A DNA stretch of 64,000 nucleotides from Armatimonadota bacterium (GTDB lineage Bacteria > Sysuimicrobiota > Sysuimicrobiia > Sysuimicrobiales > Kaftiobacteriaceae): contig JAVKHY010000002.1 in the NCBI GenBank assembly GCA_031459765.1, forward strand, positions 62,001-126,000, given 5' to 3'. Positions 28,092 to 36,730 of the stretch are shown in pieces. Position 1 is the first letter of the stretch. Each line of letters starts with the position of its first letter. The notes beneath the pieces were generated by a model, which saw only the letters and a program-made list of their open reading frames with translations, was not told the origin of the DNA and did not search any database. The position numbers and the translations under genes are program-made.

Positions 28092-29507
28092 TCACGGACA
28101 GGCCGGCGGCCGGAGGTTGTAGAGGCGATACAGCCGGAACGTCCGCACCGGCCGGCCGCGCGCCGTGATGACCACGGCCTGCGCCTCCTCCACCCGCGAC
28201 GCCGCCCGGGCCCAGTCCACCGTCGGCGCCCAGCGCGCGTCGAGCACCGTGACGGCGTTCCTTCCGGCGACGGTCTCGGGCCGGGGCCAGATCGAGCCCG
28301 GATGGGGACACGGCAGGAGCGCCACCGGAGTGCCGCGGAGGTGGTAGCCCAGCTGGGCGGCGATCTGGTATCGGTCGGCCACGACCACCGCGCCCGGACC
28401 GAGCGAGCCGATCTCTTCGGCCGCGCGCGACGCCGCCTGGGCCCAGCCGTAGACCTCCTCCGCGCCCGGCGGCAGCGGCAAGGTGGAGAACGATGCGGCG
28501 GCCAGAACGTAGGCGATCGCGACGGCGTTGAGCGCGGCCGGCAGGGCCGCGGCGCGGGTCCACACCGCAGCGAGGACCAGGGTGAGGTGCAGGTACACCG
28601 GCGCGAGCCAGTTGCCGTGGGGCCACGCGCCCGCGTAGGCTGGGAGGAAGGGGAAGATCAGGGCCGGCAGCGCGGTCACCACGAGAAAGACGGGCACCTC
28701 GCCGCGGCGCCGCAGGGGCACGAGCAGCACCCAGATGAAGGCCGGACACAGGGCCAGGGTGAACGGGATCTGTTCCTCCAGCAGCTTCACGATCCCGGCA
28801 ACGCCCGGCGAGGCACCGGTGAGGCGGCGCGTCAGGAGATAATCCGCGCCCGCCCAGGCGTGGTGCGCGTTCCAGAAGACCACGGGCGCGGAGAGGGCGG
28901 CGGCCAGCACCGCCCCACCGTAGGGAGGCCAGGACCGCAACACGCGCGGCGCCCGAAAGGCGACGTAGAGGAAAAGCCCCGCCGGCAGCCAGACCATGGT
29001 GAGTTTGCTGAGCAGTCCGAGGCCGATGCAGCCGCCCGCGGCCAGCCAGCGGCGGGACCTGCCGTGCAGCGCCTGCCAGGCGAAGCGCAGCGTCGCGGCC
29101 CAGCACAGCAACAGCGGTGCGTCGGGGGTGGCCAGCAGGCCGGCCCCGGCCAGCACGGGGACGATCTGGAACAGGGCCGCGGCCACCAGTCCGGCGCGCG
29201 GCCCCGACATCTCGCGGCCCAACAGAAACAGCGTGTAGGACGTCAAGAGACCGAGCATCAGGGGGCCGAGGCGAATGGCGAAGGCGGAGTCGCCGATCAT
29301 CGTGGTCAGGGCGATGAGCCAGGCCACCATCGGGGGATGGTCGAGGTACCCCCAGGCCAGTTGCCGGGCCCACAGCCAGTAGTACGCTTCGTCGTCGATC
29401 AGCGGACCTGCGGCCGCCGCCGCGACGCGCAGCGCCACCACCGCGGTGAAGAGCCCCCCGACGAGGACGGCGGTGCGGGGGGAGTGTCCCTGGGAGTCAG
29501 GCGCGAT
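28092..29507 (-). CDS. GT-C glycosyltransferase, GT39/ArnT-PMT family, start uncertain
   Basis: Integral-membrane glycosyltransferase that uses a polyprenyl-phosphate sugar. The diagnostic first external loop has the double acid DDEAYYWLWARQLAWGYLDHPPMVAW, followed by about ten hydrophobic spans and a soluble C-terminal domain (VVVADRYQIAAQLGYH). There is no in-frame ATG, GTG or TTG before GTG 29441, which would cut away the first transmembrane span (TAVLVGGLFTAVVALRV). An ATC at 29507 with GAGGGG upstream is the tentative start, overlapping the toxin gene. About 471 residues. The acceptor is unknown; lipid A or a surface glycan is plausible. Confidence 0.8.
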   Translation of the reverse strand: MAPDSQGHSPRTAVLVGGLFTAVVALRVAAAAAGPLIDDEAYYWLWARQLAWGYLDHPPMVAWLIALTTMIGDSAFAIRLGPLMLGLLTSYTLFLLGREMSGPRAGLVAAALFQIVPVLAGAGLLATPDAPLLLCWAATLRFAWQALHGRSRRWLAAGGCIGLGLLSKLTMVWLPAGLFLYVAFRAPRVLRSWPPYGGAVLAAALSAPVVFWNAHHAWAGADYLLTRRLTGASPGVAGIVKLLEEQIPFTLALCPAFIWVLLVPLRRRGEVPVFLVVTALPALIFPFLPAYAGAWPHGNWLAPVYLHLTLVLAAVWTRAAALPAALNAVAIAYVLAAASFSTLPLPPGAEEVYGWAQAASRAAEEIGSLGPGAVVVADRYQIAAQLGYHLRGTPVALLPCPHPGSIWPRPETVAGRNAVTVLDARWAPTVDWARAASRVEEAQAVVITARGRPVRTFRLYRLYNLRPPACP

Positions 29508-29892
29508 AGTAACGGAACCCCTCGCGGAGGAAATCCTGGTCGAACACCAGGGCCTCGCTGATCCCGCGCTCCCGCATGACAAGGAAGCTGACTTCGTCCA
29601 CCAGACTGACGCGCCCCCGCCTGCGCACGAAGCGGTCCAGCGCCGCCCGGTGCAGCGCCTCATCGATCCAGCGCACCTGGAACACAGCAGCGTCGTGGAG
29701 GAACCGCCTGACCGCCGTCCATCCCAGCCGTCGGCGGAGCAGGACGGCGCTCTCGACCAGCACGTAGTTGTGCGTCAGAAAATCTTCCCCGGCTTCCAGG
29801 GCTGCGGCCAGCGAGGCCACCACCCGGCGGTGATTCGAGTCGGCGGCGTTGACCCAGGCATAAATCGCCGAGGTATCAACGAAGATCACCAC
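29497..29892 (-). CDS. PIN-domain toxin (VapC-like RNase)
   Basis: 131 residues with a PIN fold. Metal-binding acids are at the expected places: the N-terminal VIFVDTSAIYAWV, a glutamate in YVLVESAVLL, SLVDEVSFLVM and VFDQDFLREGF. It probably cleaves RNA and is held by the antitoxin encoded just upstream. It starts at GTG 29892, overlapping the antitoxin stop by 7 nt, the usual toxin-antitoxin arrangement. The fourth acid is harder to place, so activity is likely but unproven. Confidence 0.88.
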   Translation of the reverse strand: MVIFVDTSAIYAWVNAADSNHRRVVASLAAALEAGEDFLTHNYVLVESAVLLRRRLGWTAVRRFLHDAAVFQVRWIDEALHRAALDRFVRRRGRVSLVDEVSFLVMRERGISEALVFDQDFLREGFRYYRA

Positions 29893-30128
29893 CGGTCCTC
29901 CGTTAGGGCCCGGTCATGCTGCTCCGACACCGGGTACGGATCCTTGACCGATGCCGCCCCGATGGACGAAAAGTCCTCCAGCCTGAAGCGACGCCGGGGG
30001 CGGCTGCGGCTCAGCTGCTGCCGGAGCAACTCTCGAACCGTGGCCGCCAGCGACTGGCGCCGCGCAAACGCCCGGCGGCGCAGGGCTTCATAGGTGGACT
30101 CATCCAGCTGCAGCTGCACACGGCGCAC
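29886..30128 (-). CDS. Ribbon-helix-helix antitoxin
   Basis: 80 residues. The N-terminus is a ribbon-helix-helix motif: the VQLQLDESTYEALRRRAF strand and helix followed by SLAATVRELLRQQL. The C-terminal half (RRFRLEDFSSIGAA onward) would wrap the toxin. Starts at GTG 30128. It would repress its own promoter (30146-30174) and neutralise the PIN toxin. Confidence 0.87.
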   Translation of the reverse strand: MRRVQLQLDESTYEALRRRAFARRQSLAATVRELLRQQLSRSRPRRRFRLEDFSSIGAASVKDPYPVSEQHDRALTEDRW

Positions 30129-30145
30129 GGACGCTCACCGGCTCA

Positions 30146-30174
30146 AGCATAACAGCATTACATCATGGCGTAAA
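30146..30174 (-). promoter_or_regulatory. Promoter of the toxin-antitoxin pair
   Basis: On the minus strand TTTACG (30169-30174) and TATGCT (30146-30151) are separated by 17 bp, 18 nt upstream of the antitoxin start. This is an AT-rich patch between guaA and the antitoxin, in a spot suited to autoregulation. The -10 hexamer is the same TATGCT found upstream of the HTH gene and the 22.3-kb binding-protein gene. Confidence 0.6.
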
Positions 30175-30193
30175 TCACGGCTCCGCGGTGACC

Positions 30194-31825
30194 CTACTCC
30201 CACTCGATGGTGGCCGGGGGCTTGCTGGTGATGTCGTACATCACGCGGGAGACGCCCGGCACCTCGCGCGTGATGCGGCTGGCGATGCGCTCCAGCAGGT
30301 CGTCCGGCAGCCGCGCCCAGTCCGCCGTCATCCCGTCTTCGCTGGTCACGGCGCGCACGGCCACGGTGTGCCCGTAGGTGCGGGCGTCCCCCATCACCCC
30401 CACGGACTGCACCGGCAGCAGCACGGCGAAGGCCTGCCACACCTCGCGCATCAGCCCGGCGGCGCGGAGTTCCTCGATGACGATGGCGTCGGCGGCGCGC
30501 GCCATCGCCAGGCGCTCCGGCGTCACCTCCCCCAGCACGCGGATGGCCAGCCCCGGCCCGGGGAAGGGATGACGCCAGACCATCTCGTCGGGCAGACCGA
30601 GTTGCCGCGCCACCTCCCGGACCTCATCCTTGAAGAGCTCGCGGAAGGGCTCGATGAGCCGGAACTGCAGCCGCTCGGGGAGGCCCCCTACGTTATGGTG
30701 GGTCTTGATCCGCGCCGCGGTGCGGGTGCCGCTCTCGATGACGTCGGGGTACAGCGTCCCCTGCACCAGGAACTCCACCTGCCCCAGCGCCCTGGCGTGT
30801 TCCTCGAAGACGGCGATGAACTCCTCGCCGATGCGCCGGCGCTTCGTCTCGGGGTCGGTCACGCCGGCCAGACGGCGCAGGAACCGCTCCCCGGCATCGA
30901 CGTGCACCAGGGGGATCTGGAAGTGGTCGCGGAAGGTGCGCACCACCTGCTCCGGTTCGCCGGAGCGCAGCAGGCCGTGGTCCACGAAGATCGCGGTGAG
31001 TTGGTCGCCGATGGCGCGGTGCACCAATGCCGCCGCGGCGGCGGAGTCCACGCCGCCGGAGAGGGCGCAGATGGCACGGCCCGTCCCGACGGTCTCCCGG
31101 ATGGCGGCCGTCTGGGATCCGATGAAGGAGGCCATCGTCCAGGTCGGACGCGCGCCGCAGATGGCGAACAGGAAGTTCTGCAGGACCTGCGCGCCCCACG
31201 GCGTGTGGGTGACCTCCGGATGGAACTGCACCCCGTACAGGGCCCGCCCGCGGTGGGCCATCGAGGCCACGGGGTTGTGGTCGGTGCGGGCCAGAGCCAC
31301 AAACCCCGGCGGCATCTCCGCCACCGAGTCCCCGTGGCTCATCCAGCAGAGCAGCCGCTGCTCCAGTCCCCGGAACAGATCCTCGCGGTCTTCCACGAAC
31401 AGGCGCGTCCGGCCGTACTCGCGCTGGCCGAGGGGGGCGGTCCGGCCGCCCAGTTCGTGCGCCATCAGCTGCATCCCGTAACAGATGCCCAGCACGGGAA
31501 CGCGTCCGTCGAAGAGCGCGGGGTCGCAGCGGGGCGCGCCCGGCGCGTAGACGCTGGCCGGTCCTCCGGAGAGGATGATGCCTTTCGGCCGCAGCGCCAT
31601 CACCCGCTCGACCGGCGTGTCGAAGGGCAGGATCAGGCTGTGCACCCGGCTCTCACGGACCCGCCGGGCGATGAGCTGGGCGTACTGCGCACCGAAGTCC
31701 AGGACGACGACCGTGTCCGGCCGGAGGGGTCGGGGGACGGCGTCGGCGGGAGCGGGGCCGACGGCCTCGGCCTGATCGGGGTCGGGAGGCCGGAAGGGCG
31801 CCACCGTCGCCGGGCGCTCGGTCAT
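30194..31825 (-). CDS. guaA: GMP synthase (glutamine-hydrolysing)
   Basis: Converts XMP to GMP using glutamine and ATP. 543 residues. The glutaminase domain has [15 protein letters not shown] with the nucleophile Cys and FHPEVTHT with His and Glu. The ATP-pyrophosphatase P-loop is [14 protein letters not shown]. The C-terminal dimerisation domain ends [15 protein letters not shown] 33-residue Pro/Ala-rich N-terminal extension precedes [23 protein letters not shown] 31825 follows GGGGAG at 6 nt. Last gene of the hpt-guaB3-guaA operon. Confidence 0.97.
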   Translation of the reverse strand: MTERPATVAPFRPPDPDQAEAVGPAPADAVPRPLRPDTVVVLDFGAQYAQLIARRVRESRVHSLILPFDTPVERVMALRPKGIILSGGPASVYAPGAPRCDPALFDGRVPVLGICYGMQLMAHELGGRTAPLGQREYGRTRLFVEDREDLFRGLEQRLLCWMSHGDSVAEMPPGFVALARTDHNPVASMAHRGRALYGVQFHPEVTHTPWGAQVLQNFLFAICGARPTWTMASFIGSQTAAIRETVGTGRAICALSGGVDSAAAAALVHRAIGDQLTAIFVDHGLLRSGEPEQVVRTFRDHFQIPLVHVDAGERFLRRLAGVTDPETKRRRIGEEFIAVFEEHARALGQVEFLVQGTLYPDVIESGTRTAARIKTHHNVGGLPERLQFRLIEPFRELFKDEVREVARQLGLPDEMVWRHPFPGPGLAIRVLGEVTPERLAMARAADAIVIEELRAAGLMREVWQAFAVLLPVQSVGVMGDARTYGHTVAVRAVTSEDGMTADWARLPDDLLERIASRITREVPGVSRVMYDITSKPPATIEWE

Positions 31826-31826
31826 C

Positions 31827-32987
31827 TCATCTCCCCTGCCCCACCCGCTGCGAGAACTGCAGGTGCTTCCCCTCACTGCCCAGGGTGGGCGCGATGACGA
31901 TCTCCACCCTGTGCATCTCAGCGATGGTGCGGGCCCCGCAGATCCCCATTGCCGTGCGCAGGGCTTCGGCCAGGTTCTGGGACCCGTCGTCGGTGGTGGC
32001 CGGGCCCAGCAGAATCTGCTCCAGCGTCGCCACCGCCCCGACCTTGATCCGCGTCCCGCGGGGCAGCGCGTGGTGCGGGGTGGCCATGCCCCAGTGGAAT
32101 CCACGCCCGGGCGCCTCTTCCGCCCGGGCCAGCGCTGATCCGAGCATCACCGCGTCGGCGCCGCAGGCCACGGCTTTGGCCACGTCTCCGCCGACGGCGA
32201 TCCCTCCGTCGGCGACCACGGGGACGTAGCGCCCTGTGCGCCGCTGGTATTCGTCCCGCGCCGCGGCCACATCGGCGATCGCCGTGGCCTGGGGCACGCC
32301 CACGCCCAGCACCCGCCGGCTGGTACAGGCCGCGCCGGGCCCGACGCCGACGAACAGGCCGGCCGCCCCGGCCTCCAGCAGCGCCATCGCCGCATCGTAC
32401 CCGACGCAGTTGCCGACCATCACTGGCACCTCGGTCTGGGCAATCAGGGCCTGGATGCCGACGGACCGGCCCTGCGCGCTGTGGTGTCGGGCGGTGACGA
32501 CCGTGGACTGCAGGACGATGATGTGCGCGCCGGCCCGCTCCGCCACCGGGACGAGACGGGGCGCGGCGGCCGGCGTCACGGAGACCGCGGCGATGCCGCC
32601 GCCGTCCAGGATCGTCTTGATCCGCCCCGCGACGAGGTCTTCGCGGACCGGCGGCTGGTACAGCCGCTGCATGAGGCGCACCACGTCCTCGGCGGGCGCG
32701 GCCGCGATCTGCGCCAGCGGCTCCTCGGGGTCGTCGTAGCGGGTCTGCAGGCCTTCCAGGTTGAGGACGCCCAGGCCGCCCAGGCGGGAGAGCGTGACGG
32801 CGACCGCAGGATCAACCACGCTGTCCATCGCCGCGGCCAGGAAGGGCAGCGCGAACCGATACGGTCCCACCGCCCAGGAGAGGTCGACGTCCAGGGGATC
32901 GACGGTGGCGGACGCCGGCACGAGGGCGATCTCGTCGAACCCGTAGGCGCGTCGGGCCGTCCTGGTGCGGCTGAGAAACTCCGTCAT
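31827..32987 (-). CDS. guaB3: GuaB3-type IMP dehydrogenase/GMP reductase-family protein
   Basis: 386-residue TIM-barrel enzyme of the IMPDH/GMPR family without the CBS pair found in classical GuaB. The catalytic loop is [18 protein letters not shown] with Cys at about residue 221. [22 protein letters not shown] gives the phosphate-binding part. The tail ([15 protein letters not shown]) resembles the GuaB3 group of actinobacteria and cyanobacteria. As I recall, a cyanobacterial GuaB3 has been reported to act as GMP reductase, so the reaction direction is uncertain. ATGA overlap with hpt. Its place between hpt and guaA fits purine interconversion. Confidence 0.88.
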   Translation of the reverse strand: MTEFLSRTRTARRAYGFDEIALVPASATVDPLDVDLSWAVGPYRFALPFLAAAMDSVVDPAVAVTLSRLGGLGVLNLEGLQTRYDDPEEPLAQIAAAPAEDVVRLMQRLYQPPVREDLVAGRIKTILDGGGIAAVSVTPAAAPRLVPVAERAGAHIIVLQSTVVTARHHSAQGRSVGIQALIAQTEVPVMVGNCVGYDAAMALLEAGAAGLFVGVGPGAACTSRRVLGVGVPQATAIADVAAARDEYQRRTGRYVPVVADGGIAVGGDVAKAVACGADAVMLGSALARAEEAPGRGFHWGMATPHHALPRGTRIKVGAVATLEQILLGPATTDDGSQNLAEALRTAMGICGARTIAEMHRVEIVIAPTLGSEGKHLQFSQRVGQGR

Positions 32988-33565
32988 GGCACGTGGCTGG
33001 CGGCGGGCGCGGGGGTGAGGGTGCCGTAGATCTCGGGTTTCAGCACACAGATGAATCGCAGGTTGCGGTAGCGGCCGGCAAAGTCCAGCCCGTAGCCGAC
33101 AACAAACTTGTCCGGAATCTCGAAGCCGCGGTAGTCGATGGGCACATAACGCAGCCGTCGCGGCACCTTGTCCAGCAGCGCGCACACGCGCAGACTGGCC
33201 GGATAGCGGGTCTTCAGCGTTTCCAGGAGGTAGTCCATGGTCAGCCCGGTGTCGATGATGTCGTCCACGACGATGACGTGGCGGCCCTCGATGGACTGGT
33301 CCAGGTCCTTCAGGATGCGGACGATGCCGGAACTGGTCGTCCCGTCCGCATAGGAGCTGGTGGCCATGAAGTCCAGCTGGCAGGGGATGGTGATCTCCCG
33401 CAGGAGATCGGAGATAAACAGCACCGCTCCCGTCAGGATCCCGACGAGGAGCGGTTCTTTGCCTTCGTAGTCCCTGCTGATCGCTCGGCCGAGCTCCCGG
33501 ATGCGGCTCCGCAGGGCCTCCTCCGGGATGAGGATTTCATCGATGTCGTCGAGTAGCCCCACCAC
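32984..33565 (-). CDS. hpt: Hypoxanthine phosphoribosyltransferase
   Basis: 193-residue type I phosphoribosyltransferase of purine salvage (hypoxanthine or guanine plus PRPP gives IMP or GMP). The PRPP loop is VIVVDDIIDTGLT and the flexible loop includes MATSSYADGTTSSG. The base-recognition region is IPDKFVVGYGLDFAGRYRNL. GTG 33565 follows GGGAGG at 5 nt. First gene of the operon, about 30 nt downstream of a consensus promoter. PyrR has the same fold but differs in the base-binding part, so Hpt is preferred. Confidence 0.95.
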   Translation of the reverse strand: MVGLLDDIDEILIPEEALRSRIRELGRAISRDYEGKEPLLVGILTGAVLFISDLLREITIPCQLDFMATSSYADGTTSSGIVRILKDLDQSIEGRHVIVVDDIIDTGLTMDYLLETLKTRYPASLRVCALLDKVPRRLRYVPIDYRGFEIPDKFVVGYGLDFAGRYRNLRFICVLKPEIYGTLTPAPAASHVP

Positions 33566-33600
33566 CGCCTCCCGGATGCGCGGCCGCGAAGGTTTGGCTC

Positions 33601-33630
33601 ATTATAGGCAGGGCCAAAACAAGGTGTCAA
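33601..33630 (-). promoter_or_regulatory. Consensus sigma-70-type promoter of hpt-guaB3-guaA
   Basis: On the minus strand a perfect TTGACA (33625-33630) and a perfect TATAAT (33601-33606) are separated by 18 bp. Transcription would start near 33594 with a short leader. It is the best promoter in the window. Confidence 0.92.
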
Positions 33631-33666
33631 CCGAACGGATTGTGGACAACTGGACGGGATGTTCGG
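33631..33666. promoter_or_regulatory. Inverted CCGAAC repeat upstream of the hpt promoter
   Basis: CCGAAC at 33631-33636 and GTTCGG at 33661-33666 form an inverted repeat with 24 bp between. The first arm abuts the -35 box. In Bacillus, PurR binds paired PurBoxes with a CCGAAC core in this orientation and a similar gap. Flanking bases match only partly, so a purine-responsive operator is a hypothesis. Confidence 0.45.
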
Positions 33667-33676
33667 AAAACGCGCT

Positions 33677-34468
33677 CTAGCAGGCGAACCTCGACGCAGA
33701 GGGTACGGAGCCGGCGAGGGCTGCCTCGATCTCGGCGATGACGGCTGCCGCGGCGGCGAGCGGGTCGCGGGCGCGGACAATGGGGCGGCCGACAACCAGG
33801 AAGTCGGCACCGGCCCTCACCGCCTCTGCCGGGGTCGCCGTCCTGCGCTGGTCGTCGGTGACGGCGCCTGCTGCGGAGGGAGGAAGACGGATTCCCGGTG
33901 TGACGACGACGAACCCGCGGCCGCACCGGTCTTTGATCGCCGCGCACTCCCGGGGCGAGCAGACGACCCCGTCCAGTCCGCACGACCGCGCCACCTCGGC
34001 GGCGGATACCGCCCGGTGGACGAGATCGCCGGTATCGGGATCGCTGGTGAGCAGGGTCACGCCGATCAGCACGGGTCTGGTCCATCCCGGCGCCCGGGAT
34101 CCGGCCGGCGCCGCCGCGGCGCAGGCCGCCACCGCAGCGCGCAACATGGCCTCTCCACCCGCGGTGTGGACGTTCACCATGGCCACCCCAAGCCCCGCGG
34201 CGACGGCCACGGCGCCCGCCACGGTGGTGGGGATGTCGTGGAACTTCAGATCCAGGAACACCCGCCCGCCTGCGTCGTGGACCAGCGCCACCGCCGCCGG
34301 CCCCGCCGCCGTGAACAACTGGGAACCGATCTTGAACCACGAGACAGCCGGCCGCAGCCGCCCGACGAGGACCGCCGCCGCGGCCAGGTCGGGCACGTCC
34401 AGAGCCACGATCAGTCGGTCCGCGGCGGAGAGCCCGGACAGGCCGGAGGATGGCGGCTGCCGACTCAT
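33677..34468 (-). CDS. pyrF: Orotidine 5'-phosphate decarboxylase
   Basis: 263 residues. Last step of UMP synthesis (OMP to UMP). The catalytic signature FLDLKFHDIPTTV gives the Asp-x-Lys-x-x-Asp array. LIVALDVPDLAAA is the first strand, VVTPGIRL and FLVVGRPIV form the phosphate site. ATG 34468 overlaps the pyrD stop (ATGA). Last gene of pyrBCDF; the hpt promoter lies just downstream. Confidence 0.95.
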   Translation of the reverse strand: MSRQPPSSGLSGLSAADRLIVALDVPDLAAAAVLVGRLRPAVSWFKIGSQLFTAAGPAAVALVHDAGGRVFLDLKFHDIPTTVAGAVAVAAGLGVAMVNVHTAGGEAMLRAAVAACAAAAPAGSRAPGWTRPVLIGVTLLTSDPDTGDLVHRAVSAAEVARSCGLDGVVCSPRECAAIKDRCGRGFVVVTPGIRLPPSAAGAVTDDQRRTATPAEAVRAGADFLVVGRPIVRARDPLAAAAAVIAEIEAALAGSVPSASRFAC

Positions 34469-35430
34469 TCCGCGCCCCCGCCGCGCTCGCCCAGGGAGCC
34501 GATGATCTCCTCCAGCGACCGCGCCCGGGAAGCCTCCAGGTAGGCCGCCAGGCCGGAGCGGATCTCCTCGGCGACGCGGGGATTATCGATGACCGCCGTT
34601 CCCACGGCCACCGCCCGCGCCCCGGCGATGAGGAACTCCAGGGCATGCTCGGCGGTCGCAATCCCGCCGGCGCCGATCACCGGCAGACGCGACGCCGAGG
34701 CCACGCGCCAGGTCAGGTAGACGGCGACGGGGCGGATGGCCGGCCCGGACAGACCTCCCGCGATCGTGCCGAGTCGGGACCGCCGCGTCCGGACATCGAC
34801 GGCCGTGCCGATCAAAGTGTTGGCCACGGTGAGGGCGTGCGCCCCGGCGTCTTCGGCGGCCCGGGCGATCACCGCGATGTCGGTGACGTTCGGCGTCAGC
34901 TTCACCCAGATCGGGAGGGTCGCCGCTTCGCGCACCGCGGAGACCAGCTCGGCGGTCAGGCGCGGATCGACCCCGAAGGTCAGGCCGGCTTCGACGTTCG
35001 GACAGGAGACGTTGAGTTCGACGGCGGCGACCCCCGGCTCGGCGCTCAGCAGCCGCGCCAGGGTGACGAACTCCGTCACGCTGTGTCCTGCGACACTGAC
35101 GATGACGGGGATGCCCAGCGTGCGCAGGAACGGCATCTCGCGCAGGAGGAATCCGGCGATCCCGGGGTTGGGCAGTCCCAGCGAATTCAGGTAGCCGCCC
35201 TCGACCTTCACCAGGTGCGGGAGCGGGTTGCCCCCGCGCGGGTCGAGGGTGACGGACTTGGTGATGAACCCGGCGAAGGCGCGCAGGTCCGTGGTGGCCC
35301 GGGCCTCGCGGCCAAAGCCCAACGGGCCGGGGGCGGCCAGCACCGGATGGGCGAAGCGGATGCCGGCGATCTCGACCGCGAGCTGCGGTGCCGCCGTGGG
35401 GCGGTCGGGAGCCAGGGCAGGCTCGGGCAT
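34465..35430 (-). CDS. pyrD: Dihydroorotate dehydrogenase, class 1
   Basis: 321-residue flavoenzyme oxidising dihydroorotate to orotate. The class 1 active-site cysteine is in VELNVSCPNVEAGL. PVLAAPGPLGFG, KSVTLDPRGGNPLPHL, GYLNSLGLPNPG and the FMN site VIGAGGIATAEHALEF and GARAVAVGTAV are present. Sequence style fits class 1B, which normally needs a PyrK electron-transfer subunit; no pyrK is in the window. It starts at the base next to the pyrC stop. Confidence 0.94.
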   Translation of the reverse strand: MPEPALAPDRPTAAPQLAVEIAGIRFAHPVLAAPGPLGFGREARATTDLRAFAGFITKSVTLDPRGGNPLPHLVKVEGGYLNSLGLPNPGIAGFLLREMPFLRTLGIPVIVSVAGHSVTEFVTLARLLSAEPGVAAVELNVSCPNVEAGLTFGVDPRLTAELVSAVREAATLPIWVKLTPNVTDIAVIARAAEDAGAHALTVANTLIGTAVDVRTRRSRLGTIAGGLSGPAIRPVAVYLTWRVASASRLPVIGAGGIATAEHALEFLIAGARAVAVGTAVIDNPRVAEEIRSGLAAYLEASRARSLEEIIGSLGERGGGAE

Positions 35431-36729
35431 CTACGCCGTCACCTCCGCCCCGACCAGGTCGTGGGTCACCCTGCCCCCGACCATCGTCAGGACGGCGCGC
35501 CCTCTCAGGGTCCAGCCCTCGAAGGGGGTGTTGCGACTCCGGGAGGCAAAGGCCTCGGCGCGGACGGTCCAGGCGAGGTGCGGGTCGATGATCACGAGGT
35601 CGGCGGGGTCGCCGGGCCGCAGGCTGCCGCCGGGCAGGCCGAGGAGCTGCGCCGGGCGGGTGCTCATCCTCCGGACGGCCTCGGGCAAGGTCAGGATGCC
35701 GGGGCCGACCAGGTGGGTGAGGACCACCCCCAGCGCGGTTTCCAGCCCGATCACCCCGAAGGGGGCGCGGTCGAACTCCACGCGCTTCTCTTCCACGGCG
35801 TGGGGGGCGTGGTCGGTGGCGATCACGTCGATCGTCCCGTCCGCCAGCGCCTGGCGCAGCGCCGCCAGGTCCGCGGCCGTGCGCAGCGGAGGGTTCATCT
35901 TGCGATTGGTATCGAACTCCCCCACGTCGGCGTCGGTCAGCGTGAGGTGATGGGGAGTGACCTCGGCGGACACCGGCACGCCGCGCTGTTTCGCCTCGCG
36001 GATCAGCCGCACGCTGGCTGCGGCACTGACATGCGCGATGTGCAATCGCGCGCCGGTGGCCTCCGCCAGGAGGAGATCCCGGGCCACGATCACCGCCTCG
36101 CTCTCGGAGGGGATGCCGACCAGCCCCAGCCGGGCGGCCTGGCCCCCGTCGTGCACCACGCCGCTCCCGGAGAGCGAAGCGTCCTCGCAGTGCTCGATGA
36201 TGGGCAGCCCGACCATCCGGGCGTAGCCCATGGCGCGCCGCAGCAGCCCGGCGTCCGGCACCGCCGCCCCGTCGTCGGACAGCGCCACCGCGCCGGCGGC
36301 GGCCAGGGCGGCGATCGGACTCAACTCCCGTCCCTGCAATCCTTTGGTGATCGCCGCCACGGGATAGACCCGGCAGGCGGCCACCTCGCGGGCGCGACTG
36401 CGCAGGTATTCCACCACGACGGGATGGTCCACCGGCGGGACGGTGTTGGCCATGCAGGCCACGGCCGTATACCCGCCCTGCGCGGCGGCGCGCGACCCCG
36501 TGCCCAGGTCTTCCTTGTGCGTCTGCCCGGGATCGCGCAGATGGACGTGCATGTCGATCAGGCCCGGGGCCACCACCAGCCCTCCGGCGTCCAGGACGTC
36601 GCACCCGGCGGCCGGCAGATCCGGCGCGACGGCCTCGATCCGGCCTCCCCGGATCAGGACATCGGCCACCGCATCGAACTCCCTGGAAGGATCGACCACG
36701 CGGCCGCCGCGGATCAGCACGTCGGACAC
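35431..36729 (-). CDS. pyrC: Dihydroorotase
   Basis: 432-residue zinc amidohydrolase, cyclising carbamoyl-aspartate to dihydroorotate. Metal ligands include the HVH pair in GLIDMHVHLRDPGQ (residues 61 and 63), the His of IIEHCED, LHIAHVS and the catalytic Asp in ATDHAPH. NRKMNPPLRT binds substrate. GTG 36729 lies 1 nt after the pyrB stop. Sequence type matches class I bacterial PyrC that often works next to aspartate carbamoyltransferase. Confidence 0.96.
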   Translation of the reverse strand: MSDVLIRGGRVVDPSREFDAVADVLIRGGRIEAVAPDLPAAGCDVLDAGGLVVAPGLIDMHVHLRDPGQTHKEDLGTGSRAAAQGGYTAVACMANTVPPVDHPVVVEYLRSRAREVAACRVYPVAAITKGLQGRELSPIAALAAAGAVALSDDGAAVPDAGLLRRAMGYARMVGLPIIEHCEDASLSGSGVVHDGGQAARLGLVGIPSESEAVIVARDLLLAEATGARLHIAHVSAAASVRLIREAKQRGVPVSAEVTPHHLTLTDADVGEFDTNRKMNPPLRTAADLAALRQALADGTIDVIATDHAPHAVEEKRVEFDRAPFGVIGLETALGVVLTHLVGPGILTLPEAVRRMSTRPAQLLGLPGGSLRPGDPADLVIIDPHLAWTVRAEAFASRSRNTPFEGWTLRGRAVLTMVGGRVTHDLVGAEVTA

Positions 36730-36730
36730 C

